Assembly: GCF_040676675.1 (NCBI RefSeq)
Contig: NZ_JBFAPK010000003.1
Span: 286,338-350,337 of the forward strand
Length of the DNA: 64,000 nucleotides
Origin: JBFAPK01 sp040676675
GTDB taxonomy: Bacteria; Actinomycetota; Actinomycetes; Mycobacteriales; Micromonosporaceae
Reading direction: 5' to 3'
In this document: piece by piece, positions 48,226-56,569 of the stretch
How positions within the stretch are numbered: the stretch's first letter is position 1
Layout of the letters: each line of letters starts with the position of its first letter
Notes under the pieces: generated by a model
Told to the model about the DNA's origin: nothing
Seen by the model: only the letters and a program-made list of their open reading frames with translations
The model's database searches: none
Position numbers and translations under genes: made by a program

Positions 48226-49742
48226 CCCTTGCCCTGGGACGCCCCCGCGAACGTCGGGGCGGCCCGCCCGCCGCCGCCGCGCGCCTCGCCCTTCCCCTCC
48301 TCCTGGTAGTCGTCCTCGACGTTGACCGACCAGAGGTCGTGCTCCGCGCCGGTGATGTTCTCGACCGCCAGCATCGCGGTGAGCATCGAGTGGTCCTGGT
48401 TGTTGTACTTGTGCATGCCGTTGCGCCCGACCGGGTACGCGTTCGGCACGGTCCGCTCCAGCCAGCGCCGGATCACCTCGACGTGCTCGGCGTACCCGGC
48501 GTCGTAGACGGGGTACGCCTTCGGCACGCGGACCACGTACCCGGCCTCCACCCGGCCGTCGACGAGCCCGAGCTGGGACAGCTCCCGGCCGGCCAGCTCG
48601 ATCAGCTCGTCGTCCGGCTTCCGCCACAGCTCGTCGCCCTCGTTGACGAAGTACTCCAGCCCGAGGCAGGTGTAGCCGTCCTTCACCAGGTACGGCGACC
48701 AGGAGCCGAAGTTCTGCACCCGGCCGACGCGTACCCCCGGGGTGTGTACGTAGATCCAGTTGTCGGGGAAGACGTCCCGTACCGGCAGCACCAGCGCGAC
48801 GGTGAGGAAGTCGCGGTAGGTCAGCGACCGGGCGGCCCGCGCCACCTCCTCGGGCGGGTCCAGCATCAGCACGAACTCGGTCAGCGGCATGGAGGAGATC
48901 AGCCGGTCGCAGGGGAGGGTCTCGGCGCCGCCGTCGCGGGAGACGGTCACCTCGGTGACGCCGGCGTCGGTACGCCGTATCCCGGTCACCGGGTGGTGCA
49001 GCCTTACCTCGCCGCCGCCCTGCTCGACCAGTTCCCGCGCCCGCGCCCACATCATGCCGGGGCCGAGCCGCGGGTACTCGAACTCGTTGATCAGAGTGGT
49101 GATCTCCTCCTTGCCCCGCCGGTTGCGGCGCAGCCGGCCTGGGCGCAGCGCCTCGCGTACCGCCCCGCCGAGCGAGAGGTTCTTGATCCGCTGGGCGGCC
49201 CAGTCGGCCTGGATCTCGGTCCCAGGCACGCCCCAGACCTTCTCGGTGTACGTCTTGAAGAACATCCCGTACAGCCGCCGGCCGAACCGGGCGCTGACCC
49301 ACCCCTCGAAGGTGCTCTGGTCGCGGGGAGGCCGGATCCGGGCCATCGCGTACGAGCCGACGCAGCGGGCCGCCTCCAGCGGTCCCAGGTTGCGCAGCGC
49401 GTTCAGGGGCTTGAGCGGGTAGTCGAAGAGCTTGCCCCGGTAGAGGATACGGCTCATCCGGGGCCGGCTCAGGAAGTCCTCGGCCGGGAGGATCTCGTGC
49501 CACAGCTCGCGGACCGGGTCGACCTTCGTGAAGAAGCGGTGCCCGCCGAGGTCGAAGCGCCACCCGTCGCGCTCCTCGGTCCGGCTGATCCCGCCGACCT
49601 CACCGCTCGACTCCAGCACCGTCGGCCGGTACCCGGCCCGGACCAGCATCAACGCCGCGGTCAACCCGGCCGGCCCGGCTCCGACCACCACCACGCGTTC
49701 CCGCTCACCCGCGCCGGTCCCCCCGGCCCGTCCGCTCTCCAC
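48222..49742 (-). CDS. FAD-dependent oxidoreductase (amine oxidase/UGM-like)
   Basis: A flavoprotein of about 506 residues. The FAD-binding motif is 'VVVVGAGPAGLTAALMLVRAGYRPTVLE', followed by 'GGISRTEERDGWRFDLGGHRFFT' (UDP-galactopyranose-mutase-like). The segment 'FFKTYTEKVWGVPGTEIQADWAAQRIKNLSL' is characteristic of the envelope-linked 'NAD(P)/FAD-dependent oxidoreductase' group that sits beside GT39-type transferases. I use the GTG at 49742 because GGGGAAGG lies upstream; the frame opens at 49775 without a good ribosome site. It probably modifies a nucleotide or lipid-linked sugar with its coupled neighbour (inference). Confidence 0.87.
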   Translation of the reverse strand: MESGRAGGTGAGERERVVVVGAGPAGLTAALMLVRAGYRPTVLESSGEVGGISRTEERDGWRFDLGGHRFFTKVDPVRELWHEILPAEDFLSRPRMSRILYRGKLFDYPLKPLNALRNLGPLEAARCVGSYAMARIRPPRDQSTFEGWVSARFGRRLYGMFFKTYTEKVWGVPGTEIQADWAAQRIKNLSLGGAVREALRPGRLRRNRRGKEEITTLINEFEYPRLGPGMMWARARELVEQGGGEVRLHHPVTGIRRTDAGVTEVTVSRDGGAETLPCDRLISSMPLTEFVLMLDPPEEVARAARSLTYRDFLTVALVLPVRDVFPDNWIYVHTPGVRVGRVQNFGSWSPYLVKDGYTCLGLEYFVNEGDELWRKPDDELIELAGRELSQLGLVDGRVEAGYVVRVPKAYPVYDAGYAEHVEVIRRWLERTVPNAYPVGRNGMHKYNNQDHSMLTAMLAVENITGAEHDLWSVNVEDDYQEEGKGEARGGGGRAAPTFAGASQGKG

Positions 49743-49870
49743 GGCGCTGCCTTCCCCAGACGGCGCGAACCACACGCCGGGCCGGTCGTGCGCCTCGGTC
49801 GCCTCGCCCCGGGCGGTCGGGGCGGCTCAGGCGGGGCCCGGCCGGCCCGACTCCGCCGAGCGGCGGGCGT

Positions 49871-50935
49871 TCAGGCGAGGGCGGCGGCCCGCTCACCGCC
49901 GGGCGACGGCTGCGGTACGGCGGTCGGGGCGTGCACCCGGGGTCGGCCGCCGTCCCAGGTGACCGGGGCGAGCCAGAGCTGCCGGCCGGGTGCGGCGTTC
50001 TCGTGGCCGGGCTGCCAGGCGTGGTAGAGCAGCCAGGTCTGGCCGGCGTACTCGATCATGGCGGCGTGCCCGGGGCCGGAGGCGACCGCGTCGGTGCGCA
50101 GGATCGGGTTCTCCGGGGCCTCCTGGCAGTCGCCGGCCGGGGTGGCGCAGACGGCGTACCCCTCGGCGTAGGAGCGGCCGTCGTAGGCGTTGGCCGAGAA
50201 GAAGAGGAAGAGCCGGCCGTCGTGCCGCCAGAGGAACGGCGCCTCGACCAGCGGCCCCTCCCAGGCTCGGGTCTGCTTCAGCAGCCGGTGCACCGGCCCG
50301 ACCAGGTGCCGACCGTCGTCGGTGAGGCGCTGCGACTCCAGCCAGGTGTCGGCGCCGATCGAGTTGCCGTCGGTCTTCCAGACGAGCCAGAGGCTGCCGT
50401 CGCTGTCGCGGTACGGGCTGGGGTCGATCGCCCCGCCCGCCGGCACCGGGCAGACCAGCGGTGTGGGTGAATCGTCCCGGTACGGTCCCTGCGGCGTCCC
50501 GGCCACCGCTACCCCGACGCACTCGCGTCCGGAGGCGTGGTCGGCGGCGGTGTAGTACAGCAGGTACCGGTCGGGCGCGCGGTCGAGGATCTCCGGTGCC
50601 CAGGTCCGACCGGGGTCGGCCCAGCCCGGGAGCGCGGGCAGGGCGTCGCCGGCCGGGCTCCAGTGCACCAGGTCCGGCGAGGTCAGCAGCGGTACGTTCT
50701 GCCCGCCCGAATTGGTGTGCACGAGGTACCAGGTGTCGCCGACCCGGATCGCCTGCGGGTCGGGCGCGTCGCCCCGGTAGACGGGGTCGACGAACGTGCC
50801 GGCGCCGGGGAGGGCGCCGGCGGCGGTACCGGCCGGGTCCCGGAGGACGGCGCAGCCGGCGAGGGCCAGCACGGCCACCAGCAGCGCGGTCAGCGTCGCC
50901 GTGAGCTGGCGGCGAGAACGGGAGAGACCGGACAC
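49871..50935 (-). CDS. secreted lipoprotein glycoside hydrolase family 43
   Basis: A 354-residue lipoprotein with a five-bladed beta-propeller. The lipobox is 'LALAGC', with Cys near residue 27. GH43 catalytic acids are visible: the base Asp in 'YRGDAPDPQAIRVGDTWYL', the pKa-modulating Asp in 'GGAIDPSPYRDSDGSLWLVWK' and the acid Glu in 'LVEAPFLWRHDGRLFLFFS'. It likely cleaves arabinose- or xylose-containing polymers. The start is GTG at 50935; the frame runs open much further up as shadow sequence of the LtrA gene. Confidence 0.92.
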   Translation of the reverse strand: MSGLSRSRRQLTATLTALLVAVLALAGCAVLRDPAGTAAGALPGAGTFVDPVYRGDAPDPQAIRVGDTWYLVHTNSGGQNVPLLTSPDLVHWSPAGDALPALPGWADPGRTWAPEILDRAPDRYLLYYTAADHASGRECVGVAVAGTPQGPYRDDSPTPLVCPVPAGGAIDPSPYRDSDGSLWLVWKTDGNSIGADTWLESQRLTDDGRHLVGPVHRLLKQTRAWEGPLVEAPFLWRHDGRLFLFFSANAYDGRSYAEGYAVCATPAGDCQEAPENPILRTDAVASGPGHAAMIEYAGQTWLLYHAWQPGHENAAPGRQLWLAPVTWDGGRPRVHAPTAVPQPSPGGERAAALA

Positions 50936-51193
50936 AAGACACGTTCCTCGACTCGGGGACAGTCGGCCGGACATCCGGGGCGGTACCGGCCGGGCACCGG
51001 CCCGCGCCGCCGTGACGTCACCGAGAGTGAACGCCTGGCACCCCGCCGGCCTTCCCCCGCCGGAGCGGCCCGGGCGGGAGCGCCGACCTGCCGACCGGCG
51101 CCGCAACCGCCGGTGCCGGCGGGGCGGATCCGCTTGACTGGAACCCGGGCGTCGGCGCGGACCGGCGCGGCGGCCCGGCACGGAGGCGGGGCG

Positions 51194-52384
51194 GTGACGG
51201 GATCCGAGGGCGGTACGGCGGCGCTGCGGCGGCCGGGTCAGGTCCCCGTCACCACCATGGAGCTCTTCTTCGACCTGGTCTACGTGCTCGCGGTGACCCG
51301 GCTGACGGACCTGCTGGTGGAGAACCTGACCCCCGCCGGCGCGGTCCAGGCCCTGATCCTGCTGCTGCCGGTCTGGTGGGCGTGGACCGACACCTCCTGG
51401 ATCACCAACTGGTTCGACCCGAACCGGCCGGAGGTCCGGCTGATGCTGCTCGGGCTGACCCTGCTCAGCCTGGTCTTCTCGGCGACGCTGTCGGACGCCT
51501 TCGGCCCGCGCGGCCTCTGGGTCGGCGCGGCGTACGCGACGATGCAGGTCGGCCGCACCGTCTTCGCGGTCGCCATGCTCGGGGGCGAACCGGCCCTGCG
51601 GCGCAACTTCCAGCGGGTACTGGCCTGGAAGGCCACCGCCGGGACGCTCTGGGTCGTCGGCGGGCTGGCCCACGACGAGGCGCGGATCGCGATCTGGGTC
51701 GCGGCGGTGGCGATCGAGTACGTCGCCGCGGCGCTCGGCTTCTACACCCCCGGGTTGGGGCGCTCCACCACCGAGGACTGGCCGATCGAGGGACGGCACC
51801 TGGCCGAGCGGCACCAGTTCTTCATCCTGGTCGCGCTCGGCGAGTCGATCCTGATCACCGGTACCGTCTTCGGCCGCTCCCCGCCCGACCTGGCCCGGCT
51901 GGCGGCCCTGGTCTGCGCGTTCGCCACCACGGCCGCGCTCTGGTGGAGCTACTTCGACCGCAGCGCGCCGCTGGCCGGCGAGCGGATCGCGCGGGTGTCG
52001 GACCCGGGCCGGCGCGGGCGGGCCGCCTACACCTACTGGCACCTGCCGATGGTCGCCGGGATCATCCTCACCGCCGTCGGTGACGAGCTGGTGCTCGGCC
52101 ATCCGAGCGGTCCGACCCGGTGGGGGATGGTGATCACCCTGCTCGGCGGGCCGGCACTCTTCCTGGCCGGGCACACGCTGTTCAAGCTGGCGATCTTCGA
52201 CCACCTGTCGACCCCGCGGCTGGCGGCGATCGCCGCGCTCGCCGCCCTGGTCCCGGTGGGCCGGTTGATCCCGCCGCTGGCCCTCAGCGCCGCGTCGGCC
52301 CTGGTCCTGGCCGCGGTGCCGGCCTGGGAATCGGCGCGGACACCGCGACGGAAGGTGGAGGAGGAGGCGGAACGGGGTACATGA
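51194..52384 (+). CDS. ltrA: LtrA-like (low-temperature-requirement A) membrane protein
   Basis: A 396-residue protein of the LtrA family with about ten membrane segments. The N-terminal hallmark 'TTMELFFDLVYVLAVTRLTDLLVENLT' and the WWAWTDTSWITNWFDP loop are typical, as are 'HLAERHQFFILVALGESILITG' and 'AYTYWHLPMVAGIILTAVGDE'. The GTG at 51194 follows GGAGGCGGGG. LtrA was first linked to low-temperature growth of Listeria; the molecular role in actinobacteria is unknown. The murA gene follows 83 bases later. Confidence 0.92.
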   Translation: MTGSEGGTAALRRPGQVPVTTMELFFDLVYVLAVTRLTDLLVENLTPAGAVQALILLLPVWWAWTDTSWITNWFDPNRPEVRLMLLGLTLLSLVFSATLSDAFGPRGLWVGAAYATMQVGRTVFAVAMLGGEPALRRNFQRVLAWKATAGTLWVVGGLAHDEARIAIWVAAVAIEYVAAALGFYTPGLGRSTTEDWPIEGRHLAERHQFFILVALGESILITGTVFGRSPPDLARLAALVCAFATTAALWWSYFDRSAPLAGERIARVSDPGRRGRAAYTYWHLPMVAGIILTAVGDELVLGHPSGPTRWGMVITLLGGPALFLAGHTLFKLAIFDHLSTPRLAAIAALAALVPVGRLIPPLALSAASALVLAAVPAWESARTPRRKVEEEAERGT

Positions 52385-52467
52385 GCCCCCGGCACGGACC
52401 GCCCGGTCCGCGCCACCTCGGCGCCGGCCACGCCGGTCGGCCGCCAGAACCGGAAGGAGCACGTCGG

Positions 52468-53742
52468 ATGAGCGAGGTGCGCTATCACGTGCGGGGCGGC
52501 AACCGGCTGCGCGGTACGGCGGTCGTCCAGGGGGCCAAGAACGCCGCCCTGCCGATGATCGGCGCCGCCCTGCTGGCCACCAGCGGCCGTACGGTGCTGC
52601 GGAACGTACCGGCGATCGCCGACGTACGCCGCGCGGTCGAGCTGGCCCGGCTGGTGGGCGCCGAGGTGGAGTACCACCCGGCCGACCGGCTGCTCGTCAT
52701 CGACGCCGCCGGGGTGGCGAATCCGCTGCTTCCGGCCGAGCTGACCCGCCGGTTCCGGGGCAGCGTGCTCTTCCTCTCGTCGGTGCTGCACCGCTGCGGA
52801 CAGGTGATCTACGAGGGGGCGGGCGGCTGCAACATCGGCACCCGGGGACTGGACTTCCACTACCGCGGCCTGGCCCGGCTCGGCGCGCACATCGAGGAGC
52901 ACGACGGCACGATCCACGTCAAGGCGGGAGAGCTGCGCGGCGCCGATCTCTACCTGGACACCCCGTCGCACACCGGTACCGAGAATCTGATCATCGCGGC
53001 CGCACTCACGCCGGGGCGTACCGTGATCGAGAACGCCGCGCTCGAACCCGAGGTCCTCGACGTGATCGCCTTCCTCGACGCGATGGGCGCGCGGATCAGC
53101 GGCGGCGGTACCGGCCGGATCGTCATCGACGGCGTCGAGGAACTGCGCGCCGTGGAGCACACGATCATGCCGGACCGCATCGACGCCGGGGTGCTCTGCA
53201 TCGCGACCGCGCTCACCGGCGGCGAGGTGACGCTGGTCGGGGGCAGCGTGCTCGACCACTTCGGCGTCTTCCGGCACAAGCTCGAACAGATGGGCGTGGT
53301 GCTGACCGCGGCGGGGGCGGTCACCACCGTCACCCGGCCCGGTCCGCTGCACCCGATCAACGTCATCACCGACACCCACCCGGGCTTCGCCACCGACCTG
53401 CAACCCCCGCTGCTGGCGCTCGCCACGCAGGCGCCCGGCGTCAGCTACTTCCGCGAGCGCATCCACGACGCCCGCTACGCGCTGGTACCGGAGATCAACC
53501 AGCTCGGCGCGCGGATCGCCGTGGACGGCGAGAAGGCGGTGGTGCACGGCCCGACCCCGCTGCGCGGCGCCGAGGTGGTCGCGCGCGACCTGCGTACCGG
53601 GATAGCGCTGGTCCTGGCCGGGCTGGTCGCCGAGGGGGAGACCGTGGTCGGCAACGGCGCGATGATCGAACGTGGGCACGCCGACCTGGTGACCCGCTTC
53701 GCCGCGCTCGGCGCCGACGTGCGCCGCGAGGTCGTCGACTGA
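52468..53742 (+). CDS. murA: UDP-N-acetylglucosamine 1-carboxyvinyltransferase (MurA) homologue
   Basis: A 424-residue EPSP-synthase-fold enzyme that starts peptidoglycan synthesis. Lys24 in 'VVQGAKNAALPMIGAALLA' and Cys121 in 'GAGGCNIGTRGLDFH' are the substrate and PEP-loop residues. The usual 'PGGCxIGxRP' loop is here 'AGGCNIGTRG', lacking both prolines. The overall layout is normal ('VIENAALEPEVLDVIAFLDAMGARISGGGT'). The ATG at 52468 follows GAAGGAG. It is separate from any cell-wall cluster here, so it may be a second, non-housekeeping MurA. Confidence 0.9.
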   Translation: MSEVRYHVRGGNRLRGTAVVQGAKNAALPMIGAALLATSGRTVLRNVPAIADVRRAVELARLVGAEVEYHPADRLLVIDAAGVANPLLPAELTRRFRGSVLFLSSVLHRCGQVIYEGAGGCNIGTRGLDFHYRGLARLGAHIEEHDGTIHVKAGELRGADLYLDTPSHTGTENLIIAAALTPGRTVIENAALEPEVLDVIAFLDAMGARISGGGTGRIVIDGVEELRAVEHTIMPDRIDAGVLCIATALTGGEVTLVGGSVLDHFGVFRHKLEQMGVVLTAAGAVTTVTRPGPLHPINVITDTHPGFATDLQPPLLALATQAPGVSYFRERIHDARYALVPEINQLGARIAVDGEKAVVHGPTPLRGAEVVARDLRTGIALVLAGLVAEGETVVGNGAMIERGHADLVTRFAALGADVRREVVD

Positions 53743-53803
53743 GCCGCCCGCCCGCCCGCCGGCCGAGCCGATGAGCCGCCCGCCGGCCGAGCCGAGCGGC
53801 TGA

Positions 53804-53825
53804 GGACCGGTCGGCGACCGGGTCC
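53804..53825 (+). terminator. hairpin after murA
   Basis: GGACC-GGTC, loop GGC, GACC-(G)-GGTCC: a nine-pair stem with one bulged base, about 62 bases after the murA stop. Confidence 0.5.
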
Positions 53826-53917
53826 AGGACGGCGGTCCGCTCGCGGGCGGTGTCGCGCGCGCTCTCGGGGTGGTGGCGGGGACAACACGGAGGAGTTCCG
53901 GCGGCGGGCTGGCCAAA

Positions 53918-53965
53918 GCGGACCACGGTCCGCTATTCTCGTGGAGCGCGACCGGACCGTGGTCC
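53918..53965. promoter_or_regulatory. twin operator GGACC-N2-GGTCC upstream of azoreductase
   Basis: Box 1, GCGGACCACGGTCCGC (53918-53933), is a perfect dyad except for its two central bases. Box 2, GGACCGTGGTCC (53954-53965), is the same dyad in opposite orientation; read on the minus strand both show AAGYGGACCACGGTCCG. Centres are 34 bp apart, and TATTCT (53934-53939) between them looks like a -10 element. The pattern fits a HxlR- or TetR-type repressor; no such gene adjoins. Confidence 0.7.
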
Positions 53966-54195
53966 ACTTAGGTGTGGGAGGGGGCCGAGACCAGGTCGTC
54001 GCGCTCGCGGGTCGGCCGCTGCCCACCGGGGCGACGCCGAACGCGACGTACCGCTCGGGCCCTCCCGCCCGAACGGCGCAAGGGCTGGCCGCGATCGGCT
54101 ACGCCAACATTCGCGAGTTCGCGACGGCATCCCGGATCGGGTGGGCACCGGCCTTCCCGCCGAGTCTGCCGTCGTGGCCTGGGAGGAGAACCAAA

Positions 54196-54822
54196 GTGAC
54201 CACTCTGCTGCACATCTCGGCGTCACCCCGAGGAGCCGACTCCGAGTCCCTTGCCATCGCCGAGACGTTCCTGAGTGCCTACCGGAGCGCGCACCCGGAC
54301 GTCGCCGTCGACCACTGGGACCTGTGGGACGGCTCGCTGCCGCAGTTCGGCCCGGTTGCGACGGCCGCCAAGATGGCGGTCTTCGGCGGAGCTTCCTTCA
54401 CGAGCGCCCAGGCGGCGGTTTGGGAGGACGTGAAAGCCACGTTCGAGCGGTTCGACCGCGCCGACCGGTACCTGTTCAGCGTTCCGATGTGGAACGCGGG
54501 CGTGCCGTACATTCTCAAGCAGTTCATCGATGTGGTCAGCCAGCCGGGCATGGTGTTCGGCTTCGACCCGGAACAGGGCTACAGCGGGCTGTTGCACGGC
54601 AAGAAGGCGGCGGTCATCTACACCAGCGCGGTGTACGGTCCTGGTCGCGGCCCGGCCTTCGGCTCCGACTTCCAGGCCAGCTACTTCGACGGCTGGCTGC
54701 GGTGGGCGGGAGTGACCGACATCGACCAGGTCGAGTTCCGGCCGAACCTGGCAACGGCGGACCCGGAGGCCGGCCGGCAGGCGGCGCAGGCACGCGCCCG
54801 CGAGCTGGCCAAGTCGTTCTGA
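54196..54822 (+). CDS. azoR: FMN-dependent NADH:quinone oxidoreductase / azoreductase
   Basis: A 208-residue flavodoxin-like enzyme. The N-terminal phosphate loop 'LLHISASPRGADSESLAIAETFL' binds FMN; 'FSVPMWNAGVPYILKQFIDVVSQPGMVFGFDPEQGYSGLL' is the AzoR catalytic core. 'YTSAVYGPGRGPAFGSDFQASYFDGWLRW' follows. The GTG at 54196 is 7 bases after GGGAGGAG. It probably detoxifies quinones or electrophiles by two-electron reduction. Twin operators 230-280 bases upstream imply control by a repressor encoded elsewhere. Confidence 0.92.
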   Translation: MTTLLHISASPRGADSESLAIAETFLSAYRSAHPDVAVDHWDLWDGSLPQFGPVATAAKMAVFGGASFTSAQAAVWEDVKATFERFDRADRYLFSVPMWNAGVPYILKQFIDVVSQPGMVFGFDPEQGYSGLLHGKKAAVIYTSAVYGPGRGPAFGSDFQASYFDGWLRWAGVTDIDQVEFRPNLATADPEAGRQAAQARARELAKSF

Positions 54823-55092
54823 GAACGGCAGCGCCCGATCGGTGCGCGGTTTGCCAGGCCCGGGCGTGTTTCATGGGCCGCGCTGAGCGCGCGGCCCTGC
54901 CAGGGCGCGGTGAGCCCCGACCACCGGCTGGGCCGGTGGGGGTTCGCGCACGATCCCGAACCGGCCGAGACCGCCGCGGCCGGCCCGGCCCTGCCGATCG
55001 ATCGAACGCAAGAGGTCCTGGCAGGACCACCCGCGGGCTGGCACCGGACGAGCGAGGCGCGCCGGCCCCGACACCCGGCGCGTCGACCCCGC

Positions 55093-56301
55093 TCAGCGGC
55101 GCGGGCGCAGCGCGTCGACCCGGGCCACCGACTGGTCGATCCGGGCTTCGGTGAGCCGCCCCGAGCGCACCAGAGCGACCACGTCGTCGATCGTCTCGTC
55201 GACGACGTTCGGGTCGTACACCTGCTGGTTGGCGAAGACGAGCAGGTCGAGACCGGCCTCCAGGGCCAGCGCGACCGCCTCGTCCCGGCCGAAGCGGGCG
55301 GTGATGGCGACCGCCTGCATGTCGTCGCTGACGGTCGGACCCTGCCAACCGAGCCGGCCCCGCAGCAGGTCGGTCACGACCGCCCGTGACAGCGAGGCGG
55401 GCAGGTCCGGGTCGAGCTGCCGGTTGAGCAGGTGCGCGACCAGTACGGAGTCGGTCACGCCGCCGGCGATCAGCCGCTGGAACGGTTCCAGCTCCCGGGG
55501 CGTCCAGCTGTCGCTGACGTCCACCACGGCGAAGTCCGTGTTGGCGGTCGCGCTGCCGAGGCCCGGGAAGTGCTTGATCGACGTCTTGACGCCCGCGGCC
55601 CGGTGGACCTGGATCTCCTCGGTCGCATTCTTGACGACCACGTCGACCTGGTTGGAGAAGCTGCGTCCGAGCTTGGCGACGGCCGGATTGTCCGGGTTGA
55701 CCGCGAGGTCGGCCACGGGCGCGTAGTTGAGGTTGAAGCCGGCCGAGGTGAGGCTGTGGACGAGGCCCTGGGCCCAGCCTCGGGTGGTGGCGGTGGAGTT
55801 GGCCGCGCCGATCTGGGCCTGCGACTGGCTGGCGGGGAAGCCGTCGCCCGGGTTCAGACGGGCCACCTTGCCGCCCTCCTGGTCGACCGAGACGATGAGC
55901 CGCCGGCCGGGTGAGGCGTCGCGCAGCGCCTTCGTGAGCGCGGCGACCTGCGCCGGCGAGGTGATGTTGCGGGGCTTGTCGGTCTGCAACTCGCGGTCGA
56001 AGAGGATCACGCCGCCGAGCCCGTCCCGGACCGCCCGCAGCACCCACTCGGCGTCCCGCGCCCGCTCGCCCCGGAAGCCGACCACGAGCAGACTGGCGAT
56101 CTTGCGCCGGAGTGCCGCCTCGCCACGTACGGGGGCACCGGCCGAGGCGCCGCCCGAGGTCGGACCGGCCGTGGCGGCGGGCGTGGCGGCAACCTGCCGG
56201 GCCGCCCTCGGCGTGGCCGAGTCGCAGCCGGGCAGGGCCGAGACCGCCGCCGAGCCGAGGCCCGCGAGCAGCAGCCGGCGGGTCACGCGCGCGTCGCTCA
56301 C
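55093..56301 (-). CDS. lipoprotein glycoside hydrolase family 3 (beta-N-acetylhexosaminidase-like)
   Basis: A 402-residue GH3 enzyme of the NagZ type. The lipobox is 'SALPGC' after a Tat-like 'TRRLLLAGLGSAA' start. NagZ hallmarks are 'LIVSVDQEGGKVARL', 'GFNLNYAPVADLAVNPDNPAV', 'KHFPGLGSATANTDF' and 'GPTVSDDMQAVAI' (nucleophile Asp). It would remove GlcNAc from peptidoglycan fragments or chitin-derived sugars. The start is GTG at 56301 with GGAGG very close upstream. The frame is open to 56835, but that part is shadow sequence. Confidence 0.9.
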   Translation of the reverse strand: MSDARVTRRLLLAGLGSAAVSALPGCDSATPRAARQVAATPAATAGPTSGGASAGAPVRGEAALRRKIASLLVVGFRGERARDAEWVLRAVRDGLGGVILFDRELQTDKPRNITSPAQVAALTKALRDASPGRRLIVSVDQEGGKVARLNPGDGFPASQSQAQIGAANSTATTRGWAQGLVHSLTSAGFNLNYAPVADLAVNPDNPAVAKLGRSFSNQVDVVVKNATEEIQVHRAAGVKTSIKHFPGLGSATANTDFAVVDVSDSWTPRELEPFQRLIAGGVTDSVLVAHLLNRQLDPDLPASLSRAVVTDLLRGRLGWQGPTVSDDMQAVAITARFGRDEAVALALEAGLDLLVFANQQVYDPNVVDETIDDVVALVRSGRLTEARIDQSVARVDALRPRR

Positions 56302-56502
56302 GTCCTCCACGCTACGGCCGGGCGCGGCCCCGGGGCGGCGAAACGGCCGGCGGCGACCTCCGAGGGCGGCGGAACGGCCGGCGCCGATCGGTGCCCGCCG
56401 CGACAGTGTGCCCGCTCGGACGTGGCGCCGGGCGGCCGATGTCGGGTAGAAACACAGCCATCCATCCCTTCCGGCCCGGTGGGGTACCGGCCGCGGGATC
56501 GT

Positions 56503-56514
56503 GAGAGCGCTCTC
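56503..56514. promoter_or_regulatory. LacI-type operator palindrome upstream of beta-helix protein
   Basis: The perfect 12-bp palindrome GAGAGCGCTCTC matches the symmetric GAGCGCTC core common to actinobacterial LacI-family operators. It lies 56-67 bases upstream of the ATG at 56570. No LacI gene is adjacent; the nearest is the rhamnose one, whose operator differs. Confidence 0.7.
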
Positions 56515-56569
56515 TCGATCCGCTCGGCCGGTCACGCCAACCGGTACCCGTCCCCCGATAGGTAGGTCG

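Larger units (their letters stand above)
53743..54195. other. 453-base intergenic region with repeat, terminator and operators
   Basis: From left to right this holds a direct repeat of GAGCCGCCCGCC...GGCCGAGCCGA (two copies, 53742-53795) after the murA stop, a hairpin terminator (53804-53825), twin operators (53918-53965) with a TATTCT box between, and about 220 bases with no recognised gene before the azoreductase start. Open frames through this part (for example from 53941) lack family motifs. Confidence 0.55.

Noticed and set aside
50537..51193. Upstream extension of the LtrA gene
   Set aside because: The extension is antisense to the GH43 gene and lacks LtrA features; the GTG at 51194 has a good ribosome site and starts just before the family hallmark.
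53941..54195. N-terminal extension of the azoreductase to 53941
   Set aside because: It would put coding sequence over the operator pair, and the normal FMN-binding start is at 54196 with a strong ribosome site.
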